Of a stretch of DNA of 64,000 nt, positions 52,001-55,284 are shown one piece after another. Source of the DNA: UBA5239 sp040394635 (GTDB taxonomy: Bacteria; Verrucomicrobiota; Lentisphaeria; Victivallales; Victivallaceae); assembly GCA_040394635.1 (NCBI GenBank), contig JBEBRW010000022.1, positions 10,905-74,904 of the forward strand, written 5' to 3'. Below the pieces are notes generated by a model. The model was not told the DNA's origin and did no database searches. It saw only the letters and a program-made list of their open reading frames with translations. A program made the position numbers and the translations under genes. Positions within the stretch are counted from its first letter, which is position 1, and every line of letters starts with the position of its first letter.

Positions 52001-53636
52001 AAGCAATCCGGTTGAACTCAACGGTACGATCAATGCCGGACAGAATGTTAGCTTCTCCAATGGCATCAACGTCACCAGCGACAGTGCGATTAACGCCGGC
52101 GGCAGTATCGGCTTCGGTACAAACGGCAGCATTAACGGCACCAACGGTGCCGATCTGAGCTTGAGCGCGGGAAGCGTGGTCAATGCCGCAGACGTCTCTA
52201 TGGATGGTTCGCTGACGGTGAGCGGCGGCTTGAATGTCACCAACAACATCGACGGTGTCAAGAACCTGACCATCAATAATGGCGTGTTGAATGTTGGCGG
52301 ATTTGCGGATGTCAAGGGCGATCTCAGTCTGAACGGCGCTTCCGGCGACTCGACGATCGAAGGCAGGTTGACGGTGGGCGGTGACTTGAATATCCGCAAC
52401 GCCAACAACTTGAATGCCAAGAATGACACCAGTCTGAAGGGCAGCCTGAACATGGACAGCAACGCCGGATTCACCACTGGTGTACTATCTCTCGATGGAG
52501 ATAAACAGCAGGTCCTGAATGTGAGCGGCAATACCCATATTACCGAACTCGAAATGAACAATGTCATGGAGATGGCTATTCTCAATGGCGATTTGACGGT
52601 TGATGAATTCACCTTCACCGAAGATCTCTATAAAGACGGCAGGTCGGTGTTGTTCAAGATCAATGACGGCTATTCGTTGCTGGTGACCGGAAACAACGAC
52701 GGCGGCATCTACAATGCCAACTGGAAACATTATTTTGTCACGGGTGATAATGCCTTGCTGAAGCAGATTGCTCAAGTCGGCGATGCGGATGGTCTGGAGT
52801 TCTGGGTCGGCAGCACCAAGGGCGCAAGCAGAGTGATTTTAAGCAATGGTCTTGTGGACAATACCATTTATGGTGTGAACTTCAAGGATACGATCAGCAA
52901 TGGCAAGGACCCGATCCGCGGCAATCTGGCCGACACGGTTCAGGCTACCTGGAACATTCAGGGCGCCGGTAATTTCGATGTCGGCCTCGCCTGGGATGAA
53001 GTCCTGAACGGTGGAAACTTCAATCCGACGAAAGCGGTTTACAACGTCTGGCAAGGCGGCAGGTGGAGCCAGGGTACTGCAGCGCTGCCGATTAGCGATC
53101 GGCAGTATGATGCGACCTGGAACACTTATTATTATGAAACCACGCTTGACGCACTGGGTTCGAAGACCTTCAGCATCACCAACCTCGGTACGGACCTCTC
53201 GAATCCGCGTGATCCGAGCATGTTGGACTGGAGTCGCTGGCAGTGGGAAAAACGCGAATTCGGACCGTTCGGAATCAATATCCCGAACTCGGTCGGGCTG
53301 GAAACCTGGATTGCGCTGCATCAGCGCATGGAACAGAACCGCCTGACCAACCCGCTGGGCGTCCGCGAATCCGCGGAAATGACCAGTGCGGAAAGCGATC
53401 CGCGCCGGGCGCGCCGGATCACGGTGTTCGGTACTCCGGACGGAGCTTACGGCATCATGGGTGACTTCGCCAACGAAGTCCACTACATCGAAGAAGAAAA
53501 ACTCTTCGAAGAAGATATGCTCGAAAAGCTCCTGCAGGAATACGTCGGCGGCGAAGAAGTGCCGCAGGAAGTATTCGCCAAGCATCCGGGCACGATGAGC
53601 GATGTCGACCGCGCCATCGAGGACCTGCTCAGCTGA
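28011..53636 (+). CDS. Giant modular surface protein (8541 residues): LEPR-XLL-like N-terminus, DUF4347-like domains, Pmp/beta-helix modules, hemagglutinin-like repeats
   Basis: A single uninterrupted frame. Residues 24-35 hold QLEERVLFDGAA, a LEPR-XLL-like motif of giant planctomycete/Lentisphaera surface proteins; no ordinary Sec signal is visible. Three DUF4347-like domains follow (~103-205, ~270-425, ~677-835). Most of the rest is chlamydial-Pmp/right-handed beta-helix sequence, with GGAIYN and FxxN repeats in about nine modules that end in GAYE-type motifs (near 1800, 2414, 2920, 4684, 5069, 5470, 6374, 6924, 7412). Two hemagglutinin-like blocks lie at ~3000-4260 and ~7480-8270. The C-terminus is acidic, with no autotransporter barrel. 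Cysteine is almost absent. Likely an adhesin, filament or cell-surface protein. AAGGAG is 6 bases before the start, and a terminator follows the stop. Confidence 0.9.
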   Translation: MSRKKKIAEQSVENSELTAVSMFQLEERVLFDGAAVADIVAAEQQAQAEIEAQHEADAQENGVNQENSGAGPVDDGPGSLSDYLEVASSGNIAIQTALEASTQIKVLFVADVDRAEALASSAEEYNIIISFDPSSTTSAQLLDALNSALEGGKADAIGFMVDPATQGAMEAFSSEAGTEFWDGVNNALNAQGSIDLFGDADDTYVAENISASYDRNVTVNTMDNSGNWDQVQSFESDSAGLEDNVNLDDSLFEDDFLSSLDLLTDNPAESREVAFISRDTNNIEDILNGLGEDVDIVILDPSQDAIQQITDYLNDTTDVQYDTLHFFAPGSTDAFNFNGENISAADLADFSNELVSWRNTLTDHATINIYGGDMAATEGGRDFLDHLMAATGAEIEVSNAFAGLDMAFMPDYDLGNVNDSAAEVLDYAYNIQRGPNTYYVVNNADSGEGSLRWALEQANLSEGLDYIEFQLEDGSVIDINSSSLYITDSVIINSSSMNITINGSAMSDSLFVINDNDATTQITVEMNGLNMYGASGAGVESTLGGAIQNHEALTLNGVVIQNSEAQQGGAIWNDVNAKLVIESSKFMGNAALEGGAIYNNGGEVYINNSFFSNNTALNGAAIASVNTAEVKANLEIHDSIFDGNFNLSSTGTTIYSEGISLMTGIENINEIAPLELADGKNVVFINSSVFGKDTLIDQLGDNAEVVILEEGDALSQINAYLKGKTGYSAIHIISHGNEGYFQLGDYNIDQEFVETYADSFAGWGDALISGGDILLYGCSTAGNDAGKALIQSLAAITGCDVAASTNVTGGSGDWVLEYAIGAITAGSLGIVDYNYSLTNYTVNSARDVDPSSVGAGEITLRWALAQINNAGGTAGHSITFNYAAMGTNVIMLDPTLGALTINPGAASEVTISINGHLKAPVQYVPNDDPTKVVNPVNPVNLIIDGGAINGVGGTRVFDINNVKWVEMKNLTIQNGNSNVSTQADKTGGGMFIGDNAEVRLKGAVYFINNKAVSGGAIYNKGRLILESHNGSDDSSLESGITYFNHFQGNSSTLSGGAIFNEGSLSITHTDFNSNTAGVSGGAIYSQKEIEVTESLFGITYTPDPVLVSGGNTAGQHGGAIAIMGGGNSTFTNVTFLNNKATGNGGAVYATNTGDLNFVGTTYYKSYYLDYASRKAYGYTPVDIFYNDLDANTASQGGAIYMTSSGSLSISTYHDFDSNSATGSGGIAAGGAIYFASSPSGTSNLTISSGASFDNNSAYIANGTAMGGAVYFDGSSRGTINIGGSFDSNTAQVGTSLATNNALGGAVYVKNASSFNSSASFESNNAIAISGNVISATIDTKGGAVYIISEGILKTSVNLSAGSYVMNTANYGGAVYSEGAGNIQITGVVFAANSMNLNSATPKANLHGKGGALYLLNNGNVTMGAVAAIANFTAGVAGAGGLEGEGGGFLYIKNTTGEERSLTITNSIINNNFLLTGKVNGADVGGNEARNGSAIFADGLNVILANSSFSENTFSTLAANYLTYKISALIFNMQAGSGLYFINSNLIINSSSFDKNDGSGAPSYFSSTTNLHTIRMDGSSSYTFNAYNSLFNDKQQFKFNSGTSNITTSVLKNNVFTYYYTYNNTLSGFANLTGTGTIYAYRPDGSTYAIANTLDGNANIIGSTVNSNDLVQNLFVRSVNIDIMSLVSGGLARNATTIAKYSIALDSHNSIAYRYGLLGADPLNPTEIVEVRAGDVNYALNLALDVHGNVRTGLQIVTDSTDNAVYYGYYIPNGSSYKLVVLNEAGQPVSGKDDLFKAASMSIGAYEPNFYMTVTSTDGGGNTSSMSIIDALSQGVTLREAILWIDDFDYTAYESYANNAYQRNGFDEKRFVGFAKSLQGKTITLSNQIEISKNVIIGSIKGFAMDYLYYGVNEADRVYFGNDMSAVQQGTAERVKVSGNDTHRIFYIASGSNVAINNLTLTNGNANYPYAVSGTRGDGGAIYNAGNLQTYNVEILNSTATGTYTYSAYGRGGGIYNAAGATLELYDTTISNNSALLINYKDDKVSHLTTDAQALGGGIYNAGTLLLVRSNVSYNKVGIQSGSGQWIATDSAMHGAGIYQAGGSLVIANSTIAANRIDTGNYRTVANKKVWAFGTGSALYAVNGTINIYSSTITQNQTVVDDNTFADVYKVLDYKATADGLPPFQGYYLVDPVTNEERFVSFVDDLRTPTAPPASPPYTPAPPTDYINQTRAEQEQRLAWAQDLYAAVVINNSAAKLVISNSVVANNFLNTVTGSTTVLRDVYTAAGTNGAPAPASATYQNGYNAIGYYNTSLPDAVPTDKNAPNAIDPGIKFGDYNGNILGINGSIAELNLSTDMGFFGGMTKSYRVLDGSKLIEKGFDLGSVITNAKYGLDVDQRHNTRVGSIYSVNNIGAYAMLTEDVTVNSDQDSLVLNDGWNFDGNQGGWTSDTTTVREAFFWADAGTSIEVKPNEEVWLNYGVVKYAYEQGQDSTIYIRTSVTFSGFFTLLSTGEQGIMTLDAQGKSRVFYIDNRVSQGASARARVAISNLNMTNGSGGTQSGGAIYSAEHLDLNTITVTNSKADKRGGGIYMEGGNLTINYNTTGDAKDILQMNKFSGNKAGTTGGAIDTTGGGTLAMIDNTEFSGNSAGTNGGALYLVGISDTVEIKDSSFSGNKAGLNGGSIYADTVGSLKINYSSIANSNAVSSGGGLYLLGTPLSMINSTISNNVAGPTQTSESGAGLGGGIYTNGNLTFEFVTLANNAAVTSGGGIYQTGGILKADYSIIAQNWRGKDSTPLVTNPTAKPIMDDYVGSGTSSVNLKYSVFGEFGTASTAGQGNIGVVLYQDASNNWVVGKSSATDLLDLAYTADFNGGNTLTVKVGNKTFLDDDTFAPIPPPTQPDDQRHVSRTDLLPPVTGVVPPITIGAYQRREIVYYFVANDPEADGITYLATNTANWCTVESGIGGSWLSDDPLFTFKSPAYADYRFIIGDTRNVTATVDTSDPDGWIVSDKHSVEVRGQGTLNIEHNTSIVVTILSGGVMNVSGGTFYSYGTKIGNSGTITFTGTSTVGAGVSIRQNTNATLEIGVSNSSGGEFTGGWKTFSVEQAQPNNGNKVIYSANAEQRIYATEYSNLVLTGGSNTARKIYNGDLTTVNLTFTNTSGSYSSLAINGDINLVKDAANAPLGAFVAGQGTVIFTGGTANTGPAQNINALNGNYYNVIVEGKNVVLADNVFVDNNLTIASSTGVLHAGNKTLTVGGNWTNNNIFDAGTGKVIFNKNGAVEQKIEGTLVGSSGSTYGAFNELEFSGTAVKSVTSVLQANNITVMASTEVKASQSVVANTLDAKNNSKVTISGDAYITTTTLGNTVTYAVIGNVTGTALTSGTGTSISVGDGTHVSNVTMTDLTFGANNTVNITGKVTVANNLNVLNGTSGLLNVDGAITVTNGMTVGAGNKFTANNTVRVGTLTVNGDLYLPYSPNPMTQILTITSAAQVVNGTGTVHYTGGNQLIAPLQYYNLRATGSGTKYVGTSGTGNLSTVNDFTVEGSTNVMAGKVNVGRDLVFSTGTLSLNGGGTNILSVGREFKAGTGTVVYNGSSVQEIANLAKNGYTNAYWNLVATGGNKTTGALEFQNDFRIGNVTVTAVSVSGVGTTGNRRLIFKQDDLATDSTGRLELSGQDGLTNIQSIDVGKSTIVYNRLGGDQTVATVDYWNLEFIGSGTRTATGNVTVLNSLYVLASVDGTPDGDGKDLMITVKISGDLNVNTLGTGAGNVGVGTNFTTSTGGTAELFVTGNAAINGQLRIVEGGHFSGKDITLGGLNMNGFSQLSVQGKLNVARDNARINDATSTVIYNGTGANGNQDITALNYRTLVTAGTGVKTWAKDSAGVYGNILQQLIIKNDSTFKTETYMQSGGSGGQNRLEHLTIENNGRLYLAGVDPAGSGKAIGAIGTLIFEKGAIITYGGSADQTVGNWVDTSDAKNTNADLKFEFADSGKKTYNGNFSVGELHILGTSGVVGVVTGNLTVNGISGGPAKLTFVGNGELQLAGNLTTPENMDLTFDAGSGTMHYNSDTAWQVVNNLIYHNLKISNANKLLANNKFTTVSNEFIFANHASLLIQGKDLSINTVIGDSGRDNQYFIFNDTTLNSGGRLTFSLANNADRTIIGGSGNQASSYWNNMWFKNESGSTAQVYLNVGKLGTPPDGWGLNPETFIKQSFNLSGIPYWDFSFNVTDTNAAGANYSDYFKAMYYDWYRMSGWYAVEDYMEIWSSGTYRVGTVDIKNLLKPGDEPLIVTNTNDYSYYIDPATGSMDSRIGTLRFAIEYSNITNGLQKVTFATDFDLNVDNINPGNTIYLEGTGLKITDDLVIEGPGFERVTISGAHLLDGSRLITIVENVGVELDGLTLSDNYGGGILNYGSLVMDDVVIQRMGYVTIGSQMYTNDYLSGSGLYNAAGASVYGNKVRFYENYGAAGVAIFNESGYANPNYVPASGNTPAVGTPYIAGGAAKFENLVVENNYSSYINGEAYGAIFNGIKASMTIMNASISQNDDIGIVNGGSFYGYNMTIFGNSDYGFHNGLSYVDDPDQVVHGDAYVENSTVAYNWRSWSGKTVIVQNTIWQEDDGINARLDDYRTGATVAMVDVFGNAADIDFGDHGGWVSTLAFRSDITAATLAKLASSTDGATKFDARGYLVNGSRDYGAYEYNAYVAFNQTRPEENQNFYTNIDDAIKAARAGEVIELVNSRILIDGEIVINKDLMIVGHGEGNTVLDNIGNGRIFRIDNNDPDSQIMVGLQGMSLIGNASITVTANGGGGLIYNNGENLVLNQMTLKYGNASNGGALYNNGGNVVIIQSTFFGNKATQNGGAIYNAGAGMIDMTTTTISNNEAKVNGGGIYSANNGILTIDSSTVDYNTAGGNGGGLYLDFNRFTATNLTVAYNQSTSTTNGLGSGIYGSGDWVLTNVTVAYNYTDTIGGAGLYFTSGAFNMSNGLFAYNYFTYNNVDYSRSLYFDGSIPEENILIYDSLTSESGIGYSIFGSGKLKDNGGWVRTLAISSDFSYDSESRGNKSGAPESDARGYLVGSTIYRGAYQYHGLLGRLTYRENGASTDTVVDIYDLSQVSISLNSATVISDAVLQLVNSRILVHDIDFGMWTNNPADGHKYASQNIIVYGHAEGGTVISAGKMGALFTVSSNFYQASGSTSNTGVFGTLTFDRVTLRDGISWNGPVMSYKYIDTRTVKEATGSVVFKDSQLLNNVAFGNGGAIYLGTRASTIAGISVQINTSTIANNIALGSGGAIYAAQAVTINTSTIAYNTALGNGGAIAIVEGAGDTKGSAVISNSTISFNTANSLGGGIYNDNALTMNGTILGKNRSTETPYSNTYYGWDYHATSRQGVTVNNGRDNIVEHQNGYRTALDTQGNAQYFALLSTEKSGGEVVNYFSVTDLYQTGYVADNGGWGGTIELSRNSYAKNKLGQSGTDQRGYGYNEVRDIGAFEGGGTFASVVVNGATRYFSNLQAAINAAGNGGTVTVSAVRIKAHDINITQNVTVKVDADAGSARVRGKQLFIDAGHFGRVFSNASSKTFTLYDTYMYNGVSMAASGSSGMISGGNGGLIFNNGTMNLVNVSGTNSFAQTSGGAIYSTGSLTISANGDRALLNTTFENNNAGFSGGAIYAAGSLVLKGLASREAPSSGQALYFRYNRAENGGAIYLEGASLDAADVYMIGNMSSRDGGALYVKASGDNSIKFDKSTLTYNGAMNNGGAIYQAGGTLYIGDSFLDENMAFVSGGALYGDSILSTSLVTRSTDGEHDLKRYTRFLNNHAMSGNGGAVYLLNPTIVDIYAEKLPESIYFESNYSYQGNGGAIYINGDATRTTVAIHDQGDFKDNHAVNGGALYIENVKRVDIYQNVEFYDNNTYRDTWQYYPEGSGGAIYLSSVGEFHINAYDIDPTTKPGNVSIYRNDAGEQGGGIYAKNVGVIAIRDLELGNNTTRYGEGGGIYVEGNTTAISIIDADIYANYTGATSSGIVDRTIVGGALYVKAVNAVINISNSGFDANSAGNGSAIYIDQAKSMEIVSTSFGNQLGNAIYVNSLSNGLILNFVTFGYNNAKNYTASTASALHYVSGSLIVSNSIFYEEFGSTPVFLENGVNVVKSNNNIFYRSEYYKLNNSGSLFGAVNGTIEAYRWNEASGESAFVRDANGNIIGKNSTGTDAFIKDNLYLSNDMAYHGNLLSRSLAIEARDSIAIHYIYRGVETAAGSADVAVHYDQRGNLRTGISVIETFFYYENGKMYVVTRNSQQLGFASQTEYTGSDPIEGYSGVVYRKDANGWYVEFEGAYAGHLVGAQQLASVEVKVHYEFYRPNSAYASGWEKVTVRDGEPVEYTEASISDINKVGAITVSIGAFEANFYMVVTTNEDDRLNPEWYIKPEGSTWHDLDAALTGTWGDPVGVTLREAIYWIDNYSIVNRDYLNADGKTLYDANGNPLWDSTNSSNRFIIDGNRYIKFTDDVVYGGRNVFTITEGTSGSFEINHKDITIGMVNGLFGWEEFKADNTFQSQESEYRITINGSNETRLFTVSTRYDTHRDNVDKHLWISNLTLNNITLTNGYTDATIKLHNDGTGGKGGAIYNYGVVTLNNVLIKDSVASNKADTAGASSYTGMGGAIYNAYVVDYETGMTMRGELYMYDSTIENNTARATDHEAKTTTAGQGGGIYNAGIMEIYRSAIIGNTAEGFGLVKTESRYKADDFSTGLGGGLYLIAGSAKIVASTITQNNQMMNGTGPGNVINSQTGVAFRMDGGSLVLDGNTIAYNHVTKYESGGSSYAISILGGSNVSMTNNIIAENLTEGSAPQRKDLYSSVNIHGGNNIIGWRDGGRFIFDPGYDGNIVGDIGTGLVDKLFMASEDNLKYNGGMTRNYRIGAGSVAINGARYADGSFDQRNLTAGKQQNRNTIGAYELLTYVETESSQVDQALTSTGITYDYGFFMDDNGVVQQGRFGWNHNLRNALYLADEGATVEIKIIEGSEVFKLAEGAGALQVFNSVRVTAYDPNGGDLRLTIDASDGNGAGQASRAFIIDDADADVPSSVVINATLEGFNIVNTAADGDGGAIMVVGNLTLIDMSISNSTATGNGGAVFTTGKLTVNNVSIEDVSAEGNGGAIYINAGELNANKLTITNASAANGGGIYMNNSVGVVITNSLIQGAIATTGNGGALFIAGGQANISGTSFINNTAAADGGSIYFRGNSLSLDGVAIGNTPGNEALVNANRGGGVFMVSGNLNMLNTTIANNNAATKGGGIYFATINGTINMNFSTIANNTAKDVNSGGGIYTEYYTNFNVTNSIIVGNWSGNNRNEIQANSNYSLSTFSRNVIGITNLNGINPDNNYVMDLSSDYSWLDGYMTAFKGTWVVMMGDDSPAKGFVPNSGDVEYDQAGQGRPRQGATAGAYEMTPTPVYSDVYKFVGDESDHGKDNIYIATQWQKYDSVNDKWITVDSIDFSGSGKIFIFDTNYTIKENWTVGENNKVVLNWDGATKDVTVTVSNSSVTAQFEVNGTSTLVLSVATTNVALLSMSAGSTVMYTADEKQTVLAAKNGSAYGTLVLKGGAKITEDSNTKGITVRNELQLNNASLTVVNGSLTVNGNLSSNGGSLDVKNGSITAQRITDSKVTFGNVSASSNVTLNGSGTDFVVNGSVKATGGDIAINGKSVTVGSGVTAGGAVTMTGTNGIAVNAGGVNAGGNIALTGNGISVVGNVKSTGGSVDVNAGSGDVRLTNGSIYGSSAAKITGSSLILNNYAVGSASTGSNLNIANSINAVGGKSTIYDFTGNGIKDNRGPSVSISNDAILTYNVGNTDASLGMDNNSMFNLMAIDNDFGTFNVVTTGTGDIYMNELKGETLNAARFNGGLGIDGYNVRVVGENDFANSNINLSINARNWFELGNQFIVENDLEINKVKIVDSGAALISKSGSVKVTESVVSENSNYDFTITAATDAQLGSVSNIRDLTVTAGNNIVLKNNQGEALVIDVGGNAKFDSGSNPVELNGTINAGQNVSFSNGINVTSDSAINAGGSIGFGTNGSINGTNGADLSLSAGSVVNAADVSMDGSLTVSGGLNVTNNIDGVKNLTINNGVLNVGGFADVKGDLSLNGASGDSTIEGRLTVGGDLNIRNANNLNAKNDTSLKGSLNMDSNAGFTTGVLSLDGDKQQVLNVSGNTHITELEMNNVMEMAILNGDLTVDEFTFTEDLYKDGRSVLFKINDGYSLLVTGNNDGGIYNANWKHYFVTGDNALLKQIAQVGDADGLEFWVGSTKGASRVILSNGLVDNTIYGVNFKDTISNGKDPIRGNLADTVQATWNIQGAGNFDVGLAWDEVLNGGNFNPTKAVYNVWQGGRWSQGTAALPISDRQYDATWNTYYYETTLDALGSKTFSITNLGTDLSNPRDPSMLDWSRWQWEKREFGPFGINIPNSVGLETWIALHQRMEQNRLTNPLGVRESAEMTSAESDPRRARRITVFGTPDGAYGIMGDFANEVHYIEEEKLFEEDMLEKLLQEYVGGEEVPQEVFAKHPGTMSDVDRAIEDLLS
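28317..30515 (+). other. Three DUF4347-like domains within the giant protein
   Basis: Copy 3 (residues ~677-835) is canonical, with IHIISHGNEGYFQLG and DILLYGCSTAGNDAG giving His735 and Cys778, then GCDVAASTNVTGG. In copy 2 (~270-425) the matching positions are HFFAPGS, where the His is replaced by Pro329, and NIYGGDM, where Gly372 replaces Cys. In copy 1 (~103-205) they are Asp162 and Asp199. A beta-helix module (~436-660) separates copies 2 and 3. Confidence 0.7.
37050..40400 (+). repeat. Hemagglutinin-like repeat block inside the giant gene
   Basis: Degenerate units of roughly 100 residues share G-x-G-T-V-x-Y-x-G-x-x-Q...L-x-Y-x-N-L-x-x-x-G. Copies include KVIYSANAEQ (~37340), GTVIFTGG (~37570), GTVHYTGGNQ (~38480), GTVVYNGSSVQ (~38755), STIVYNRLGGDQ (~39057), STVIYNGTGANGNQ (~39517), AIITYGGSADQ (~39850) and GTMHYNSDTAWQ (~40165). 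The block lacks GGAIYN motifs, unlike the sequence on either side. Shorter relatives recur near 50635 and 52500. Confidence 0.65.
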
Positions 53637-53654
53637 TAAACAAACAACTGCAAC

Positions 53655-53689
53655 AAAAGGCACGGACTGTTACAGGTCCGTGCCTTTTT
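53655..53689 (+). terminator. Terminator of the giant gene
   Basis: AAAAGGCACGGAC (53655-53667) pairs with GTCCGTGCCTTTTT (53676-53689) around TGTTACAG. It is a strong, nearly symmetric stem ending in T residues. Confidence 0.88.
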
Positions 53690-53713
53690 CAGTAACGACA
53701 CAAAGATAAAACA

Positions 53714-54502
53714 ATGTACGAATGGTTTTTTAACGATTTTACCGTCGCCCAGATCCTGATTCTGATGTTCTGTGCGGTTCTGATCGGGATCAACAAAACG
53801 GGGCTGCCGGGAATCGGTACCTTGCCGGTGGTGTTGCTGCTGCTGTTCTTCGAGGCGGGGCTCTCGACCGGGCTGCAGCTGATGATGCTGGGGGCGGCGG
53901 ATATCATGGCGGTGGCGTATTACCGGCGTCACGCCAAGTGGTCGATGGTGCTGCGGCTGATGCCGTGGGCGCTGGCCGGTATCGGGCTCGGCGTGCTGAT
54001 CCTGGACGGCTTCACCGTCGGGGAATTGCGCTGGCCGGGCATCGACAATGACATGCTGCGGCCCGTGATCGCCGTGATCATCCTGACCATGGTGGCCCTG
54101 AACTACGTCCGGACCAAATACCTGAAAAACGCCAGCGAGCTGCATACGCACTGGGCCTTCACGGCGTTTTTCGGGCTGATGGCCGGATTTACGACGCTGG
54201 TGGCGAACGCCGCCGGGCCGATCATGGCGATTTACCTGCTGGCGATGCGGCTGCCCAAGAAAGAGTACATGGGCGTCTGCTGCTGGTATTTCCTGATCCT
54301 GAACTGGCTGAAAATCCCGATTTTCGTCTATCAGGGCCGGATCACCTTCGAAGCGTTCAAGGCCGACCTGGCGATGCTGCCATTGCTGGCGGTCGGCGGC
54401 GTGCTGGGAATTCTGCTCATCAACAAGATCAACCAGAAGACCTTCGAGATCGTCATCCAAATTCTGGTGATCGGCACCGCCATCTACCTGCTGTTCCGCT
54501 GA
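53714..54502 (+). CDS. TauE/SafE-family (TSUP) membrane permease
   Basis: 262 residues with seven or eight hydrophobic segments, for example ILILMFCAVLIGINKTGLPG, LPVVLLLLFFEAGL, LRPVIAVIILTMVALNYV and LLAVGGVLGILLINKI. The family's two half-repeats are recognisable: GINKTGLPGIGTLPVVLL early, and FTTLVANAAGPIMAIYLLAMRLPKKEYMG in the second half. Members export or import sulfite, sulfoacetate or other small organic anions; which one cannot be told here. It begins 25 bases after the giant gene's terminator with a weak ribosome-binding site, and it appears to be a single-gene unit. Confidence 0.88.
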   Translation: MYEWFFNDFTVAQILILMFCAVLIGINKTGLPGIGTLPVVLLLLFFEAGLSTGLQLMMLGAADIMAVAYYRRHAKWSMVLRLMPWALAGIGLGVLILDGFTVGELRWPGIDNDMLRPVIAVIILTMVALNYVRTKYLKNASELHTHWAFTAFFGLMAGFTTLVANAAGPIMAIYLLAMRLPKKEYMGVCCWYFLILNWLKIPIFVYQGRITFEAFKADLAMLPLLAVGGVLGILLINKINQKTFEIVIQILVIGTAIYLLFR

Positions 54503-54505
54503 CGC

Positions 54506-54533
54506 TTGATATTTGGTAAATCCGCGCTATAGT
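54506..54533 (+). promoter_or_regulatory. Promoter of the exported-protein pair
   Basis: TTGATA (54506-54511), 16 bases, TATAGT (54528-54533), followed by GAAGGA and ATG 54565. Confidence 0.6.
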
Positions 54534-54564
54534 TTCTGCAGAACTTCACTGAAGGATGCGGGAT

Positions 54565-55284
54565 ATGAAAATCGTGGTTGTAGCCTTATTGATGTGCTGC
54601 GGGGTATTGCTCGGCGCCGGGGATTTGAATGTAGAGGCACAAGAACTGGATGTATCGTTCGCATTGTTTCCCTCGGGGGCCACGGCGAACGCCCAGCCGT
54701 ATCTGTGGCCGGAATACGCCGACTTCATTGACGAAAACAATGTGGCCTCCAGATTCCTGGAAGCCTGCCTGAAAGCGAATGTGTTTCCGAAGGAAATCAC
54801 CGAGTTCAAGCAGAACCTCATGGACACCCTGAACCGCGGCGGCATCCGGCCGGTCATGGGGGTGGAGTGGAGAGCTGGACGCTTTGAGAACTGGAAACAC
54901 GGGATGCTTCTGATTACGGACCGTTCTCTCCTGATCGCCATTCTGGACAAACAGCATATCAAAGTATTTGCGAGGGGGTTGAAAACCAATCTGGATGAGC
55001 TCATCAAGCTCAATCTGCCGAAGATTAACACCTATCAGTATAACAGCATCGTCAGCTCCGGCGGCGATAATGCCATGCTGCTTTTCACCATCTGGTCGGA
55101 GGGGAAGCGTTATACGTTGCTCGACGTCAGGACCCTGATGGGGGCGTACGAAAGCAAATCCATTACCGGACAACTGCTGGAGTGGATGGCCGGTTGCGTG
55201 AAAGAGCCCCGGAAACTGCCTCAGGAATATCAGGATGCCGTGCCATTTCTGCCGAAAACTAAAGTTGAGAAGGTGACGCAATGA
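54565..55284 (+). CDS. Exported protein of unknown function (pair member 1)
   Basis: 239 residues from ATG 54565, 8 bases after GAAGGA (an ATG at 54556 overlaps that site). The leader MKIVVVALLMCCGVLLGAG is a probable signal peptide, possibly a lipoprotein type because of the CCG, though no clean lipobox is seen. I do not recognise the family. Visible segments are MGVEWRAGRFENWKHGMLLI, TDRSLLIAILDK and MLLFTIWSEGKRYTLLDV. Similar segments occur in order in the next gene, so the two seem to be diverged paralogues. They overlap by the 4-base ATGA junction at 55281-55284 and are surely cotranslated. Confidence 0.7.
   Translation: MKIVVVALLMCCGVLLGAGDLNVEAQELDVSFALFPSGATANAQPYLWPEYADFIDENNVASRFLEACLKANVFPKEITEFKQNLMDTLNRGGIRPVMGVEWRAGRFENWKHGMLLITDRSLLIAILDKQHIKVFARGLKTNLDELIKLNLPKINTYQYNSIVSSGGDNAMLLFTIWSEGKRYTLLDVRTLMGAYESKSITGQLLEWMAGCVKEPRKLPQEYQDAVPFLPKTKVEKVTQ

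Noticed and set aside
53000..53636. Autotransporter beta-barrel or LPXTG/PEP-CTERM anchor at the end of the giant protein
   Set aside because: The last ~270 residues are charged and acidic with no amphipathic strand series, no terminal Phe/Trp, no LPXTG and no hydrophobic tail.
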